Assembly (NCBI GenBank): GCA_044226535.1
Contig: JBGAGT010000010.1
Coordinates: forward strand, 1-64,000
Reading direction: 5' to 3'
Source of the DNA: VBCG01 sp044226535
GTDB lineage: Bacteria; Pseudomonadota; Gammaproteobacteria; Burkholderiales; Casimicrobiaceae
DNA length: 64,000 bases
Shown here: positions 52,436 to 61,577 of the stretch, piece after piece
Layout: each line of letters begins with the position of its first letter
Position numbering within the stretch: the first letter of the stretch is position 1
Notes under the pieces: model-generated
What the model was told of the DNA's origin: nothing
Database searches by the model: none
The model's input: the letters and a program-made list of their open reading frames with translations, nothing else
Translations under genes and position numbers: made by a program

Positions 52436-53320
52436 TCAGGCGGCGAACTTCCCCGCCTGGTAGTCGCGCACCGCTTGGTGGATCTCTTCGGTGGAGTTCA
52501 TCACGAAGGGGCCGTATTGCGCGATCGGCTCGCCGAGCGGCTTGCCGGCGACGACCAGCACGCGCGCCCCGCCGTCCTTCGCGGTGAGGACGAGGCCGTC
52601 GCGACCGGGAGCGTTGGCGAGGATGGCCATGCGCTGCGTGCCCACCGGCGTGCCGGCGATGTCGACCGCGCCGCGGAACACGTAGACGAAGGCGTTGTGT
52701 CCCGCCGGCAGCGCCTGCGCGAAGCTCGCGCCAGCGGGGAGCGTCACGTCGAGGTACATCGGCTCGGTGACCTCGCGGCGCATCGCGCCTTCGACGCCGT
52801 GGCTCGCACCCGCGACGACGCGTACCCGCGCGCCTTCCGCCGTGACGACCTCGGGGATCTCGCCGGACTGGATGTCGCGGTACCAGGGCGCGCGCATCTT
52901 GTCGCGCGCGGGCAGGTTGAGCCAGAGCTGGAAGCCTTCCATCGTGCCGTCCTCCTGCTCGGGCAGCTCGCTGTGGATCACGCCGCGTCCGGCCGTCATC
53001 CATTGCACGCCGCCGTTCTGCAAGAGGCCCTCGTGGCCCGCGCTGTCGCGGTGGCGCATGCGCCCGGCGATCATGTAGGTCACCGTCTCGAAGCCGCGGT
53101 GCGGGTGATCGGGGAAGCCGCCGATGTAGTCGTCGGGGTTGTCGGTTCCGAAGGCGTCGAGCATCAGGAAGGGGTCGAGGCGGCGCTGCAGCGGCTGGGT
53201 GAGCACGCGCGTGAGCTTGACGCCCGCGCCATCGGAGGTGGGTGTGCCGGCGATGACCTGCTCGACGGCGCGCGGCGCGCGCACGGCCTCGCGGGTGTCG
53301 GCGTGGAGGTTCGTGGTCAT
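52436..53320 (-). CDS. Pirin family protein
   Basis: A 294-residue pirin with two cupin domains. Metal-site blocks are DHPHRGFETVTYMI (about 71-84) and VQWMTAGRGVIHSELP. Pirins bind a metal and some have quercetinase activity; others act as redox-sensing partners. The C-terminal half ends with GPFVMNSTEEIHQAV. It lies beside an azoreductase gene on the same strand with a 72-bp gap, and the pair may share an oxidative or quinone-stress role. Confidence 0.92.
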   Translation of the reverse strand: MTTNLHADTREAVRAPRAVEQVIAGTPTSDGAGVKLTRVLTQPLQRRLDPFLMLDAFGTDNPDDYIGGFPDHPHRGFETVTYMIAGRMRHRDSAGHEGLLQNGGVQWMTAGRGVIHSELPEQEDGTMEGFQLWLNLPARDKMRAPWYRDIQSGEIPEVVTAEGARVRVVAGASHGVEGAMRREVTEPMYLDVTLPAGASFAQALPAGHNAFVYVFRGAVDIAGTPVGTQRMAILANAPGRDGLVLTAKDGGARVLVVAGKPLGEPIAQYGPFVMNSTEEIHQAVRDYQAGKFAA

Positions 53321-53392
53321 GGCAATGGCTCCTGGTGTCGTCGTGAAGTGTACGCGCGGCGTCGGCGGGTGCCGGGCGCCCTGCGGCGCCCG

Positions 53393-54025
53393 TCAGGCGG
53401 CGAGCCGCTGTCCCTGCGTGTCCGCGTCGGCGAGCAGTGCCTCGATCTCGGCTTCCGCGGCCTCGAGTCCCTCGCGCTCGGCCTCGGGTCCCATCGACAG
53501 GCCTTCGGCGAACACGAAGCGGACGTCGTCGATGCCGAGGAAGTTGAAGAGCATCCTGAGATAGGGCACCTGCGTATCGGCGGGCGTGTTCCGATAGCGT
53601 CCGCCGCGGGTGAGCGCCACCCAGGCCGTCTTGCCATCGAGCAGCCCCTGGGGTCCCGCCGCGGTATAGCGGAAGGTCACGCCGGCGCGCGCGATGGCGT
53701 CGATCCAGTCCTTGAGCGCCGAAGGCACGCCGAAGTTGTACATGGGGACGCCGAGCACGACGACGTCGGCCGCCTGCAGCTCGGCGATCAGCGTGTCGGC
53801 GGCGGCGACGCGTGCCGCATCCTCCGCACCGCGCTGCTGCGGCGCCGAGGCAAGCGCCGCGAGCGTCGCGGCGTCGAGCGCGGGCGCCGGCGTGCGGGCG
53901 AGGTCGCGCAGCACGACGCTGGCACCGGGGTTCCGCTCGCGCAGCCGGCCGACGATGCGCCGCGCAAGGCGGCTGGAGTGAGAGGCATCATCGCGCGCGC
54001 TGGCGTGGATCTGGAGGATGTTCAT
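53393..54025 (-). CDS. azoR: FMN-dependent NADH-azoreductase
   Basis: A 210-residue flavodoxin-like reductase. The opening MNILQIHASARDDASHSSRL is typical, and the FMN-binding block VPMYNFGVPSALKDWID lies at about 93-109. RGGRY and FLGIDDVRFVFAEGL follow. AzoR enzymes reduce quinones and azo compounds with NADH and help handle thiol or quinone stress. The longer upstream frame is not conserved; the ATG at 54025 is chosen. It is divergent from a LysR regulator. Confidence 0.93.
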   Translation of the reverse strand: MNILQIHASARDDASHSSRLARRIVGRLRERNPGASVVLRDLARTPAPALDAATLAALASAPQQRGAEDAARVAAADTLIAELQAADVVVLGVPMYNFGVPSALKDWIDAIARAGVTFRYTAAGPQGLLDGKTAWVALTRGGRYRNTPADTQVPYLRMLFNFLGIDDVRFVFAEGLSMGPEAEREGLEAAEAEIEALLADADTQGQRLAA

Positions 54026-54118
54026 GGGTGTTCCTGGATTCGTGGGCGCGCCGATGGCGCATGCCTCGAATGTCGTGCTTCCCATGTGCGCACAGAAGAC
54101 CTTGAAACGGATATGATC

Positions 54119-54134
54119 GTTCCGCAGGTGGAAC
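54119..54134. promoter_or_regulatory. Candidate LysR operator
   Basis: The palindrome GTTCC-GCAGGT-GGAAC lies between the divergent azoR and LysR-type genes, 75 bp before the LysR start and about 94 bp before azoR. Inverted GTTCC half-sites are typical of LysR-type binding boxes. Confidence 0.55.
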
Positions 54135-54209
54135 AATAGCGCGCCGCCGCGGACGCACGCCGCGGTTCCCATCGGCCCCTCCCATCCGTCCACCAAGGAG
54201 ATCGCGACC

Positions 54210-55220
54210 ATGGCAGCTGACGCCCCCACGGCGACCCTCGAGCCCAACGACCTCCTGCTGTTCGCCCGCGTGGCCGACGAAGGCAGCTTTTCGCGCGCCG
54301 CCGAGCGGCTCGGCATGCCCAAGTCGACCGTGTCGCGGCGCGTCGCCGCGCTGGAATCGGCGCTGGGCGAGCGGCTGATCCTGCGCACCACCCGCGCCCT
54401 CACCCTCACCGACTTCGGGCGCGCGGTGCTCGACCATGCGCACCACCTTGTCGAGGACGTCGAGGCCACCGCTGCGCTCGCCCAGCATCGCCAGTCGCAA
54501 CCCAGCGGGCGCCTGCGCGTCACCGTGCCGGGCGACATGGCGAACCTGGTGCTGGCACCGCTGCTCGCGCGCTTCGTGCTCGACTACCCCTCGGTCAAGC
54601 TCGAGCTCGACCTCACCGCGCGCTTCGTCGACCTCGTCGCCGAGAACGTCGACGTCGCCATCCGCATGGGCCCGCTCGAGGACGACGCGACGCTCGCCGC
54701 GCGCCAGGTGGCGAGCCTCTCGGGAAGCGTCTGCGCCTCGCCCACCTACCTCGCGCGGCGCGGCGTCCCCTCGGAACCCGAGGCGCTGATGGAGCACGAG
54801 GCGCTGCTGGCGCTCGGCCGCGACGGCGCGCCCCTGCCGTGGAAGCTCGCGCGCGGCGACGCGCACTGGCAGGGCGTGCCGCCAGGGCGCGCAGCCGCCA
54901 ATTCCCCGGGCCTGCTGATGCAGATGGCGCTCGACGGCGCGGGCATCACGGTGGTCAAGGACGCATTCGCCCTACCGCATCTCGAAAGCGGCGCCCTGGT
55001 GCCCGTGCTGGCCGACTGGAGCCTTCCGCCGACGCCCGTGTGGGCGGTGTTCCCGGGACGCCGCCTGATGCCCTCGCGCACCCGCGCGTTCCTCGACGTG
55101 CTGGCCGAGCGCTTCAGCTCACCCGAGTGCAGCGTCGTCGAGCACGAGATCGCGCAAGCGAAGGCGAAGGCCGGCGACCCCCGGCCTCAGCGGCCTGCGA
55201 AAGCGCGCGTACCCGGGTAG
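54210..55220 (+). CDS. LysR family transcriptional regulator
   Basis: A 336-residue LysR-type regulator. The N-terminal winged helix-turn-helix is VADEGSFSRAAERLGMPKSTVSRRVAALE. The effector domain has GRLRVTVPGDMANLVLAPLLARF. The C-terminal tail (about 25 residues after AERFSS) is longer than usual. It probably controls the divergent azoR. Its end overlaps the convergent GTPase gene by 34 bp. Confidence 0.92.
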   Translation: MAADAPTATLEPNDLLLFARVADEGSFSRAAERLGMPKSTVSRRVAALESALGERLILRTTRALTLTDFGRAVLDHAHHLVEDVEATAALAQHRQSQPSGRLRVTVPGDMANLVLAPLLARFVLDYPSVKLELDLTARFVDLVAENVDVAIRMGPLEDDATLAARQVASLSGSVCASPTYLARRGVPSEPEALMEHEALLALGRDGAPLPWKLARGDAHWQGVPPGRAAANSPGLLMQMALDGAGITVVKDAFALPHLESGALVPVLADWSLPPTPVWAVFPGRRLMPSRTRAFLDVLAERFSSPECSVVEHEIAQAKAKAGDPRPQRPAKARVPG

Positions 55221-56782
55221 AGCTCCTCGAGGACCTCGCGCGCGGCCTGCGCCAGCACCTGGGCGACGTCGGGTGCGAGCGTCGCCGACGGTGCCGCGCG
55301 TTGCGAGCCCTGCTCCGCCGGACCCTGCTCCGCGGAACCCTGCGTTGCTGCGGCCTGCGCGGCCTCGGGCGCAGGACGCGCGAACAGCGCCGCCAGCGCA
55401 TCGCGACGGCGATCGACGGCTGCGGCGACGACATCGCGCCAGAACGCCGGATACTCGCCCTCGCGCCATTCGCCGCGCCCGCGCCCGTAGTGCGCGACGG
55501 CGAGGTAGCGCAGCAGCGCGCCCTGCACCAGCCCCGCGAGCAGCGCGGCGTCGAAGCGCAGCTCGCTGCCGCGCCGGCCGGTCGCGAGGTTGATGCCGCG
55601 CGCCACGCCCGCGCCGCCGAGGGCACCGAGGATGGCGCCGGCGACGAGGCCCGCGCCGAAGGTCAGCCCGCCCGCGGCCACGTCGGCGGCGAGCCCCGAC
55701 AGCGCGCCCGAGACCGCTCCGCCCCAGATCGCCGCCTTGCCCTCGTCCACCGGCGCGTCCACGGCCGTGGTGGTCGCGAGCCGCGCCAGCACGTCGCGGC
55801 CCGCGCGGCCGTCGAGGCCGTTCTGCGCGATCAGCGCGTCGAAGGACTCGCGCAGGTTGCGTTCCAGGCGCTGCACCAGCGCCTCGCCGGCGCGCTGCTG
55901 CGCGGTCTTCGCCGCGTCGGGCGTGACCATCCGTCGCACGAGGTTGGCCAGCACGCCCCCGCTGCCCTCGACGGGCTCGCGGTCGAGGGCCGCCGCGGCG
56001 ATGGGCTCCGCGAGGACCTGCATCGAGGCGTCGAAGGTCGCGAGGCGCCGCGCACGCCAGGCGTCGGCGAGGCGCAGTCCCGCGCCGCGCTGCGCCGGCG
56101 GCAGCGCCTCCGTCACGAGGTCGAGCAGCGCGATCTCCTGCACCCAGCAGCGCGTGAACGCGTCGAGTGACGCCACGGCGCGCACCAGCGCGCGGGCGCC
56201 GACCGCCTCGCGCCAGCGCGCGAGGTCGGCCTCCTCCTCCTCGCGCGGCCGCGGCGGGCCCACCTGGTTCAGCAGCACCACCACCGGCTTGCCGATGTAG
56301 GCGAGCACGTCGAGCTCCGGCGCGAGGTAACCCGCGTCGGCGGGCGACTCGGCAGCATTGACGAGGTAGAGCACGACGTCGGCGCGTTCGCGCACGTTGC
56401 GCACCGCCTGCTGCGCGAGGTAGAGCGCGCGGTCGCGGAAGCGGTCCCAGACCTGCGTGAGGAACCAGCCGACGGGGCTTCCCTCGCGCGCGAGGCGCCG
56501 CGCGAGCCGCGCGCTGTCGCCGAAGCCCGGCGTGTCCCAGAGCATCAGCACGTCGCCCTCACCCGTCTCGACCAGCGGCCAGGCGCTCGCCTCGTCGGTC
56601 ACGTGCTGCGCGTCGCGCACCGTGCCGACGTCGCGGCCGAGCAGCGTGCGCGCGAGCGTGGTCTTGCCGGTGTTGGTGTGCGAGATCAGCGACAGCGCGA
56701 CGGTCGCCGCGGCATCGCCCGCCGCGGCGTCGGCAAGCGCGGCAGCGGTTGGCGGTGCGTCGCCGGCGATCGAGGGCCGCAT
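55187..56782 (-). CDS. DUF3482 GTPase
   Basis: A 531-residue protein. The N-terminal P-loop GTPase domain has G1 SHTNTGKTT (about 34-42), G3 DTPGFGDS and G4-like LLNQVG. A DUF3482-type C-terminal part includes glycine-rich, hydrophobic segments (about 350-400) that may associate with membranes. It is commonly paired with a DUF2868 gene, as here (9 bp apart). The function is unknown; a membrane-remodelling or stress-linked GTPase is one possibility. Confidence 0.88.
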   Translation of the reverse strand: MRPSIAGDAPPTAAALADAAAGDAAATVALSLISHTNTGKTTLARTLLGRDVGTVRDAQHVTDEASAWPLVETGEGDVLMLWDTPGFGDSARLARRLAREGSPVGWFLTQVWDRFRDRALYLAQQAVRNVRERADVVLYLVNAAESPADAGYLAPELDVLAYIGKPVVVLLNQVGPPRPREEEEADLARWREAVGARALVRAVASLDAFTRCWVQEIALLDLVTEALPPAQRGAGLRLADAWRARRLATFDASMQVLAEPIAAAALDREPVEGSGGVLANLVRRMVTPDAAKTAQQRAGEALVQRLERNLRESFDALIAQNGLDGRAGRDVLARLATTTAVDAPVDEGKAAIWGGAVSGALSGLAADVAAGGLTFGAGLVAGAILGALGGAGVARGINLATGRRGSELRFDAALLAGLVQGALLRYLAVAHYGRGRGEWREGEYPAFWRDVVAAAVDRRRDALAALFARPAPEAAQAAATQGSAEQGPAEQGSQRAAPSATLAPDVAQVLAQAAREVLEELYPGTRAFAGR

Positions 56783-56791
56783 CGCCGGCGG

Positions 56792-58222
56792 TCAGGCTGC
56801 GGCGCCGGCGCGCCCCAGCGCCGCGTCGACCGACTGCTCGACCGCCGCGAGGTCGGGCGAGGCGAGCTCGACGAACACGATGGGGACCCCGGTCTCCTCG
56901 CCGAGGCGCTGCCAGTTGGCCTCGCGCTCGGTCACGCGCGAGGGCTCGCCATGCCAGCGTTCACGCCACGCGCCCTCGTCCACCAGCGCGACCAGCGCGG
57001 GGTCCGCCGCGCGCAACGCGGAAAGGAACGCACCGTGCACCTCGCGCTCGGGCGTCGCCGCGGCGTCGAACACCGCGAGCGTGACCGTTCCCGCGGGGAC
57101 ATTGGCGAGCGCGGCCGCCTCGTCGCCATAGCGCACCGCGGGCGCGACGATCAGCGTGGCGTTGGGGGCGAAGGCGCGCGCCACGATGGCCTCGAGGCCG
57201 TCGAGCGCCAGCGCATCGAGCGTGGTGCTGAAGGGCACGATGCGCACCCGCTGCGTGCCGCCGGTGAAGCCGCGCAGCACGCGCTGGAAGTACGGCTCGT
57301 CGAGCGCGGGCAGCAGCCTTCGCGCCAGCCATCCCTCGCGCAGGCGCGCCGCCAGCGCGAGCGCGAGCCGCGGGACGATCACCACCATCGCCACGCTCGC
57401 CGCCATCAGGTGGATCCACGGCGCGGCGTTGACACCAGCAGGCGCGCGCATCGCTTCGAGGGCCTCGACGCCGGGCACCGCGCCACTCGTCGCCCACGCG
57501 CCCGGCGCGTAGGCCACCGCCACGATGCGCCGTACCGTCGACGCGTCGAGGAAGGTGCTCTGCCAGCTCGCGAGGTACTCGAGCGCGAGCCCGCGCAGGT
57601 ACAGCCCCGCCAGCACGCCCGCCGCGAGCGAGGCGGCGCAGATGTGCAGGATGCGCGCGGCGCGCGCCTGCTGCAGCGGCGCCGAACGCGCGGCCCAGTC
57701 GCCGGCGAGGGACGCTACCGCGCCGCGCAGCGGGCCCGCGCCCGCGCGGCGCGGCGCGCGTCCCCCGAGGAGCCGCGACACCAGCGCGCGCAGCACGCCG
57801 TCGCGCTCCCCTTCGCCGTAATGCACGATGTAGCCGGCGAGCATCACCGCGTACACGGCGAGGTTCCACGCCAGCAGCAGCAGCACCGGAGGCGCGAGCA
57901 CGTTGATGCGCTGCGTGCGGTCGACCTGGTCGACGAAGAAGCCCAGCACGAACGCCGCGCCCGCGAGCAGCCCCGCGACCCAGGGCCGCCAGCGCAGCGC
58001 ACGCAGCGCGCGCGGGATGCCCGGGTGCGCGCCGCCGATGCGCTCCAGCACGAGGTCGGCGCGGCGCGCGAGGAAGGCCTCGGGCGGCGCGTCGGCGCCG
58101 ACGACCTCGGCGGCGGCGCGCGAGGCCCAGGCACGGTCCTCGTCGGTCCAGGCGTCGCGCGCGGCGTCGCTGGTCTCGATGGCGCGTGCGGCGATGACGC
58201 GCAGGGCGGCGGCTTCGTCCAT
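56792..58222 (-). CDS. DUF2868 membrane protein
   Basis: A 476-residue DUF2868 protein with about four membrane segments in its first 330 residues (for example WVAGLLAGAAFVLGFFVDQV) and a soluble C-terminal region (VRIVPFSTTLDALALDGLEAIV and VPIVFVELASPDLAAVEQS). The partner GTPase follows on the same strand with a 9-bp gap. The pair is conserved in betaproteobacteria and probably works as a unit. No activity is known. Confidence 0.88.
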   Translation of the reverse strand: MDEAAALRVIAARAIETSDAARDAWTDEDRAWASRAAAEVVGADAPPEAFLARRADLVLERIGGAHPGIPRALRALRWRPWVAGLLAGAAFVLGFFVDQVDRTQRINVLAPPVLLLLAWNLAVYAVMLAGYIVHYGEGERDGVLRALVSRLLGGRAPRRAGAGPLRGAVASLAGDWAARSAPLQQARAARILHICAASLAAGVLAGLYLRGLALEYLASWQSTFLDASTVRRIVAVAYAPGAWATSGAVPGVEALEAMRAPAGVNAAPWIHLMAASVAMVVIVPRLALALAARLREGWLARRLLPALDEPYFQRVLRGFTGGTQRVRIVPFSTTLDALALDGLEAIVARAFAPNATLIVAPAVRYGDEAAALANVPAGTVTLAVFDAAATPEREVHGAFLSALRAADPALVALVDEGAWRERWHGEPSRVTEREANWQRLGEETGVPIVFVELASPDLAAVEQSVDAALGRAGAAA

Positions 58223-58348
58223 GGCCGGGCCATTCTAAGGCGAGCGGGCGCCGGTGCGTGCCGACACGCGCATCGGTGTTCCGCCGACGGCGCGGCCTGC
58301 GCGCCTGCCGCACCATGGGACGTGCCTTTCCCCGCTGGAGGACATGCC

Positions 58349-58936
58349 ATGACCACGATCATTTCCGGCCGCTTCGTCGAGCAGGCCACCACGCAGCAGG
58401 CGCAGGAGGCGCTGGTCGCCGCGGGCTTCCCGCGTGAGCGTGTTGCGGCGTTCTTCGTCAATTCGCCCGGCAAGCACGCCCTCTACCCCGTCGGCGGCGA
58501 CGAGGACGAATCGCCCGGCACCCACAAGGCCCCCGTGACGGCGATCGGCGGCGCCGCGGGCGGAGCCGCGCTGGTCGGCGCGCTGGCGGGCGCCGTCGCG
58601 GGCCCCGGCGGCGCCGTCGCCGGCGCTGCGGTGGGCGCGTATGTCGGCTCGTTCCAGGGCGCGATGGCCGGCGCCGACGACCGGCCCGCGCCCGGCGAGC
58701 CCGTGGCGGACAGCCGCGAGATCGAGGAGCGCAAGGCCGGCATGATGCTGTCGGTGGAGACGCCCGACGCCGCCTCCGAAGCGTTGGCGACGCGCGTGCT
58801 GCGCAGCGCCGGTGCGACCGATCTCGAGCGCAGCGAGGGGACGATCGTCGACGGCGACTGGACCGACTTCGACCCGCTCTCGCCGGTGCATCGCCTCGGC
58901 GCCTCGCGCACCTTCGACGCGTATCGCGCCGCCTGA
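58349..58936 (+). CDS. Glycine-zipper domain protein
   Basis: A 195-residue protein. The N-terminal about 60 residues (FVEQATTQQAQEALVAAGFPRERV) resemble a small alpha-beta domain. A glycine zipper spans about 68-108 (GGAAGGAALVGALAGAVAG), suggesting membrane or self-association. The C-terminus is acidic. The ATG at 58349 follows a GGAGG site; an out-of-frame ATG lies just upstream. Function unknown; a general stress or envelope role is a guess. Confidence 0.78.
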   Translation: MTTIISGRFVEQATTQQAQEALVAAGFPRERVAAFFVNSPGKHALYPVGGDEDESPGTHKAPVTAIGGAAGGAALVGALAGAVAGPGGAVAGAAVGAYVGSFQGAMAGADDRPAPGEPVADSREIEERKAGMMLSVETPDAASEALATRVLRSAGATDLERSEGTIVDGDWTDFDPLSPVHRLGASRTFDAYRAA

Positions 58937-58943
58937 GCCCCGC

Positions 58944-59702
58944 CTAGTTGGCCGCGGGCGCGACCTCGACGCCTTCGATGCCGTGGCGCTCGAGCGCCCG
59001 GGCCACGAAGCCCGAGCCCTTCATCGCCTCGACGAAGCCCTGCAGCCAGGCGTGGAAGGCAGCGTTGCCTTTCGGCAGCGCCATCGCCTGCTCGATCTTC
59101 ATGAAGTGCCCGGGCAGCATGCGCAGCCCGCCGGCGCGCGAGGCGTCGGACGCGAGCTGCTGGCGAACGCCCGCGGCGACCTCGAAGCCGCCGGCGAGGA
59201 AGCCATGGACGACGGCGGCCGAGGTCGGCACGCGCTCGATCGAGGCCTGCTTCAGCGTGCGCGCCAGGAAGAGGTCGTAGGCGCTGCCGGCGCCCACCAC
59301 CACGCGGTTGCCCGCGCGGTCCACGTCCTCGTTGCGCGCGAGTGGCGAGGCGCCGCGCACCAGGTAGGCGCCCTCGATGATCACGTAGGGCGCGGTGTAG
59401 TCGACGGCGGCGGCGCGCGCGGGGTCGATGGCGAGGAAGGCGAAATCGACGCTGCGGCGCTTCAGCGCGTCGACGACCGCCGCGGCGGTGTCGAAGGGCA
59501 GGAGCTCGAGCGCGGCGCCGCGTTGCCTTGCGACCTCACGCGCGAGGTCGACCGAGACGCCGGCGAGCTCACCGCGCTCGTCGCGCCCGGCGAGCACCTT
59601 GTTGCCGAGGTTGATCGCGGCGCGAAGCGGGCCCACGTGTATCGTTGCATCTCTCGCCGCCTCCTCCGCCACGCCCGATCCCTCCTCGTCGCCCGCCGTC
59701 AT
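58944..59702 (-). CDS. Periplasmic-binding-like protein family 3, no signal peptide
   Basis: About 252 residues from the ATG chosen. The domain opens GPLRAAINLGNKVLAGRDERGELAGVSVDLAREV and contains VDFAFLAIDPARAAAVDYTAPYVIIEG, a family-3 binding-protein fold. No signal peptide is seen, as in some cytoplasmic relatives. The start is uncertain because the N-terminal about 30 residues are encoded by a 30-bp tandem repeat; alternatives are GTG at about 59672 or upstream ATGs. It is divergent from, and overlaps, the start region of a GST gene. Confidence 0.75.
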   Translation of the reverse strand: MTAGDEEGSGVAEEAARDATIHVGPLRAAINLGNKVLAGRDERGELAGVSVDLAREVARQRGAALELLPFDTAAAVVDALKRRSVDFAFLAIDPARAAAVDYTAPYVIIEGAYLVRGASPLARNEDVDRAGNRVVVGAGSAYDLFLARTLKQASIERVPTSAAVVHGFLAGGFEVAAGVRQQLASDASRAGGLRMLPGHFMKIEQAMALPKGNAAFHAWLQGFVEAMKGSGFVARALERHGIEGVEVAPAAN

Positions 59703-59760
59703 GCCCGATCCCTCCGCGTCACGCGCCGCCATGCCCGACCTTTCCGCGTTTCCCATCACC
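59671..59760. repeat. Three 30-bp tandem units over divergent start codons
   Basis: Units at 59671-59700, 59701-59730 and 59731-59760 each begin RYGCCCGAYC and share CTCC(G/T)CGT. They cover the start region of both the solute-binding-like gene and the GST gene. In the plus frame they give possible starts at 59701 and 59731. Confidence 0.85.
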
Positions 59761-60441
59761 CGGCGCTGGCCGGCGAAGCATCCCGACCGCATCCAGCTCT
59801 ACTCACTGCCCACGCCCAACGGCGTCAAGGTGTCGATCGCGCTCGAGGAGCTCGCGCTGCCCTACGAGCCGCACCGCGTCGACATCGGCGCCAACGAGTC
59901 GCACACACCCGAGTTCCTGTCGCTCAACCCCAACGGCAAGATCCCGGCGATCATCGACCCGCAGGGGCCGGAAGGCCAGCCGCTCGCCCTCTTCGAGTCA
60001 GGCGCGATCCTCGTCTACCTCGCCGACAGGACCGGGCGCCTGATGCCGTCGCACCCGGCCCTGCGCTACGAAACGCTGCAGTGGGTGTTCTTCCAGATGG
60101 CCTCGATCGGGCCCATGTTCGGCCAGGTCGGTTACTTCCACAAGTTCGCGGGCCGCGAGATCGAGGACAAGCGCCCGCTGCGGCGCTATGTCGACGAGTC
60201 GAAGCGCCTGCTCCGCGTGCTGGACACGCGCCTCGAGGGCCGCGACTGGATCATGGGCGATGCGTACACCATCGCCGACATCGCGACGCTGGGCTGGGTG
60301 CGCAACCTGGTTGGCTTCTACGGCGCGCGCGAGCTGGTCGAATTCGACGGGCTTGCGAACGTCCCCGCGTGGCTCGACCGGGGCCTCGCGCGGCCCGCCG
60401 TGCAGCGCGGGCTGGAGATCCCCGCGAGGCTGGCGAGCTAG
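59731..60441 (+). CDS. Glutathione S-transferase (YfcG/Ure2-like)
   Basis: A 236-residue GST. The thioredoxin-like N-terminal domain starts IQLYSLPTPNGVKVSIALEEL, with Asn and Thr residues typical of the Nu class, and has LNPNGKIPAI and FESGAILVYLAD. The all-helical C-terminal domain ends GDAYTIADIATLGWV. Nu-class members have disulphide-bond reductase activity. The start is chosen at the third repeat unit; the ATG at 59701 would add ten residues of repeat-coded sequence. Confidence 0.9.
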   Translation: MPDLSAFPITRRWPAKHPDRIQLYSLPTPNGVKVSIALEELALPYEPHRVDIGANESHTPEFLSLNPNGKIPAIIDPQGPEGQPLALFESGAILVYLADRTGRLMPSHPALRYETLQWVFFQMASIGPMFGQVGYFHKFAGREIEDKRPLRRYVDESKRLLRVLDTRLEGRDWIMGDAYTIADIATLGWVRNLVGFYGARELVEFDGLANVPAWLDRGLARPAVQRGLEIPARLAS

Positions 60442-60474
60442 GTCGCCGCCAGGGCAGCGCCCCGAACGGTCCCC

Positions 60475-61083
60475 CTAGGGGCTGGCCGCCGCGTGCTGCG
60501 CGGCCTTGGGCACCGGAAGCGCGGGCAGGCGGTGCGCGATGCCCTTGTGGCAATCGATGCAGGTACGCTCGCCCGAGGCGAGCAAGGTCGAGTGCATGGC
60601 CACCGCGCGCTTGCTCTGGCGCGTGAAATCCATGAAGTCGAGGCCGTGGCAATTGCGGCACTCGAGCGAGTTGTTCGCCTTCAGTCGCTCCCATTCATTG
60701 GTGGCGAGCCTGAGCCTCGCCGCCTCGAACTTCTCGCGCGTGGAGATGCTGCCGAAGATCTTGCCCCAGACTTCCTTCGACGCCTGCATCTTGCGGGCGA
60801 TCTTGTCGGTCCAGTCGTGCGGCACGTGGCAGTCGGGGCACTTGGCCCGCACGCCGCTGCGGTTGGTGTAGTGGATGGTCGACTGCAGCTCGACGTACAC
60901 GTTGTCGCGCATCTCGTGGCAGCTGATGCAGAACGCCTCGGTGTTGGTCGCCTCGAGCGCGGTGTTGAACGCGCCCCAGAAGATCACGCCGGCGACGAAC
61001 CCGCCGATGGTCAGGAAGCCGAGGCTGAAGTAGGCCGAGGGCCTGCGGACGACCGTCCAGTAACGGCGGAGCAGGCGCAGCAT
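60475..61083 (-). CDS. napC: Periplasmic nitrate reductase, tetrahaem NapC
   Basis: A 202-residue membrane-anchored NapC/NirT-type cytochrome. An N-terminal helix (about 20-38) anchors the protein. Four haem motifs are CISCH (52-56), CPDCH (82-86), CRNCH (142-146) and CIDCH (175-179). It passes electrons from quinol to NapAB in the periplasm. It is the last gene of the visible nap operon. Confidence 0.95.
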   Translation of the reverse strand: MLRLLRRYWTVVRRPSAYFSLGFLTIGGFVAGVIFWGAFNTALEATNTEAFCISCHEMRDNVYVELQSTIHYTNRSGVRAKCPDCHVPHDWTDKIARKMQASKEVWGKIFGSISTREKFEAARLRLATNEWERLKANNSLECRNCHGLDFMDFTRQSKRAVAMHSTLLASGERTCIDCHKGIAHRLPALPVPKAAQHAAASP

Positions 61084-61095
61084 CGCCGGCCCGCC

Positions 61096-61575
61096 TCAGC
61101 GCTTGCCCGCGGCGGGGGCCGAGCGCCGCGACGCGGTTTCGAAGTCCTCGAAGGTGTTGCCGACCAGCGGCTTCACCTCGTCCTGCGGGACGTGGCACTG
61201 CGTGCAGAAATAGCGGCGCGGCGAGATGTCGCCGCGCACCGTCCCGTCGCGATCCATGTAGTGCGTGATCGACAAGGGGATCGCCTTGGTCTCCTCGATG
61301 CGCGTGCGCGCATGGCAGAAGAGGCAGCGGTTGACCGCGCGATCGAGCTGGTAGCCGTCGATCCGGTGGGGAATGGTGGGCGGCTGCATCGGGTGCGAGC
61401 GCACGCGACGCACGTCCTTGTTCTCCTGGTTCTCGAGCGGCGGCGGGGTCGATTCCTCGGGGATCGGCGCTGCGCCCCGCATCGGGTCGGTCAGCGGCGA
61501 CCCCGCGCCCATGACCGTCGCAGCACCGAGCATCGCGAACGCTGCCAGCAAAGCGAGCTTGCGCGGGCGGCCCAT
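61096..61575 (-). CDS. napB: Periplasmic nitrate reductase small subunit NapB
   Basis: A 159-residue dihaem cytochrome. A signal peptide (about 1-23) is followed by haem motifs CLFCH (84-88) and CTQCH (124-128). It takes electrons from NapC and delivers them to NapA. The start at 61575 lies 2 bp after the napA stop, and napC follows 12 bp downstream. Confidence 0.95.
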   Translation of the reverse strand: MGRPRKLALLAAFAMLGAATVMGAGSPLTDPMRGAAPIPEESTPPPLENQENKDVRRVRSHPMQPPTIPHRIDGYQLDRAVNRCLFCHARTRIEETKAIPLSITHYMDRDGTVRGDISPRRYFCTQCHVPQDEVKPLVGNTFEDFETASRRSAPAAGKR

Positions 61576-61577
61576 GG

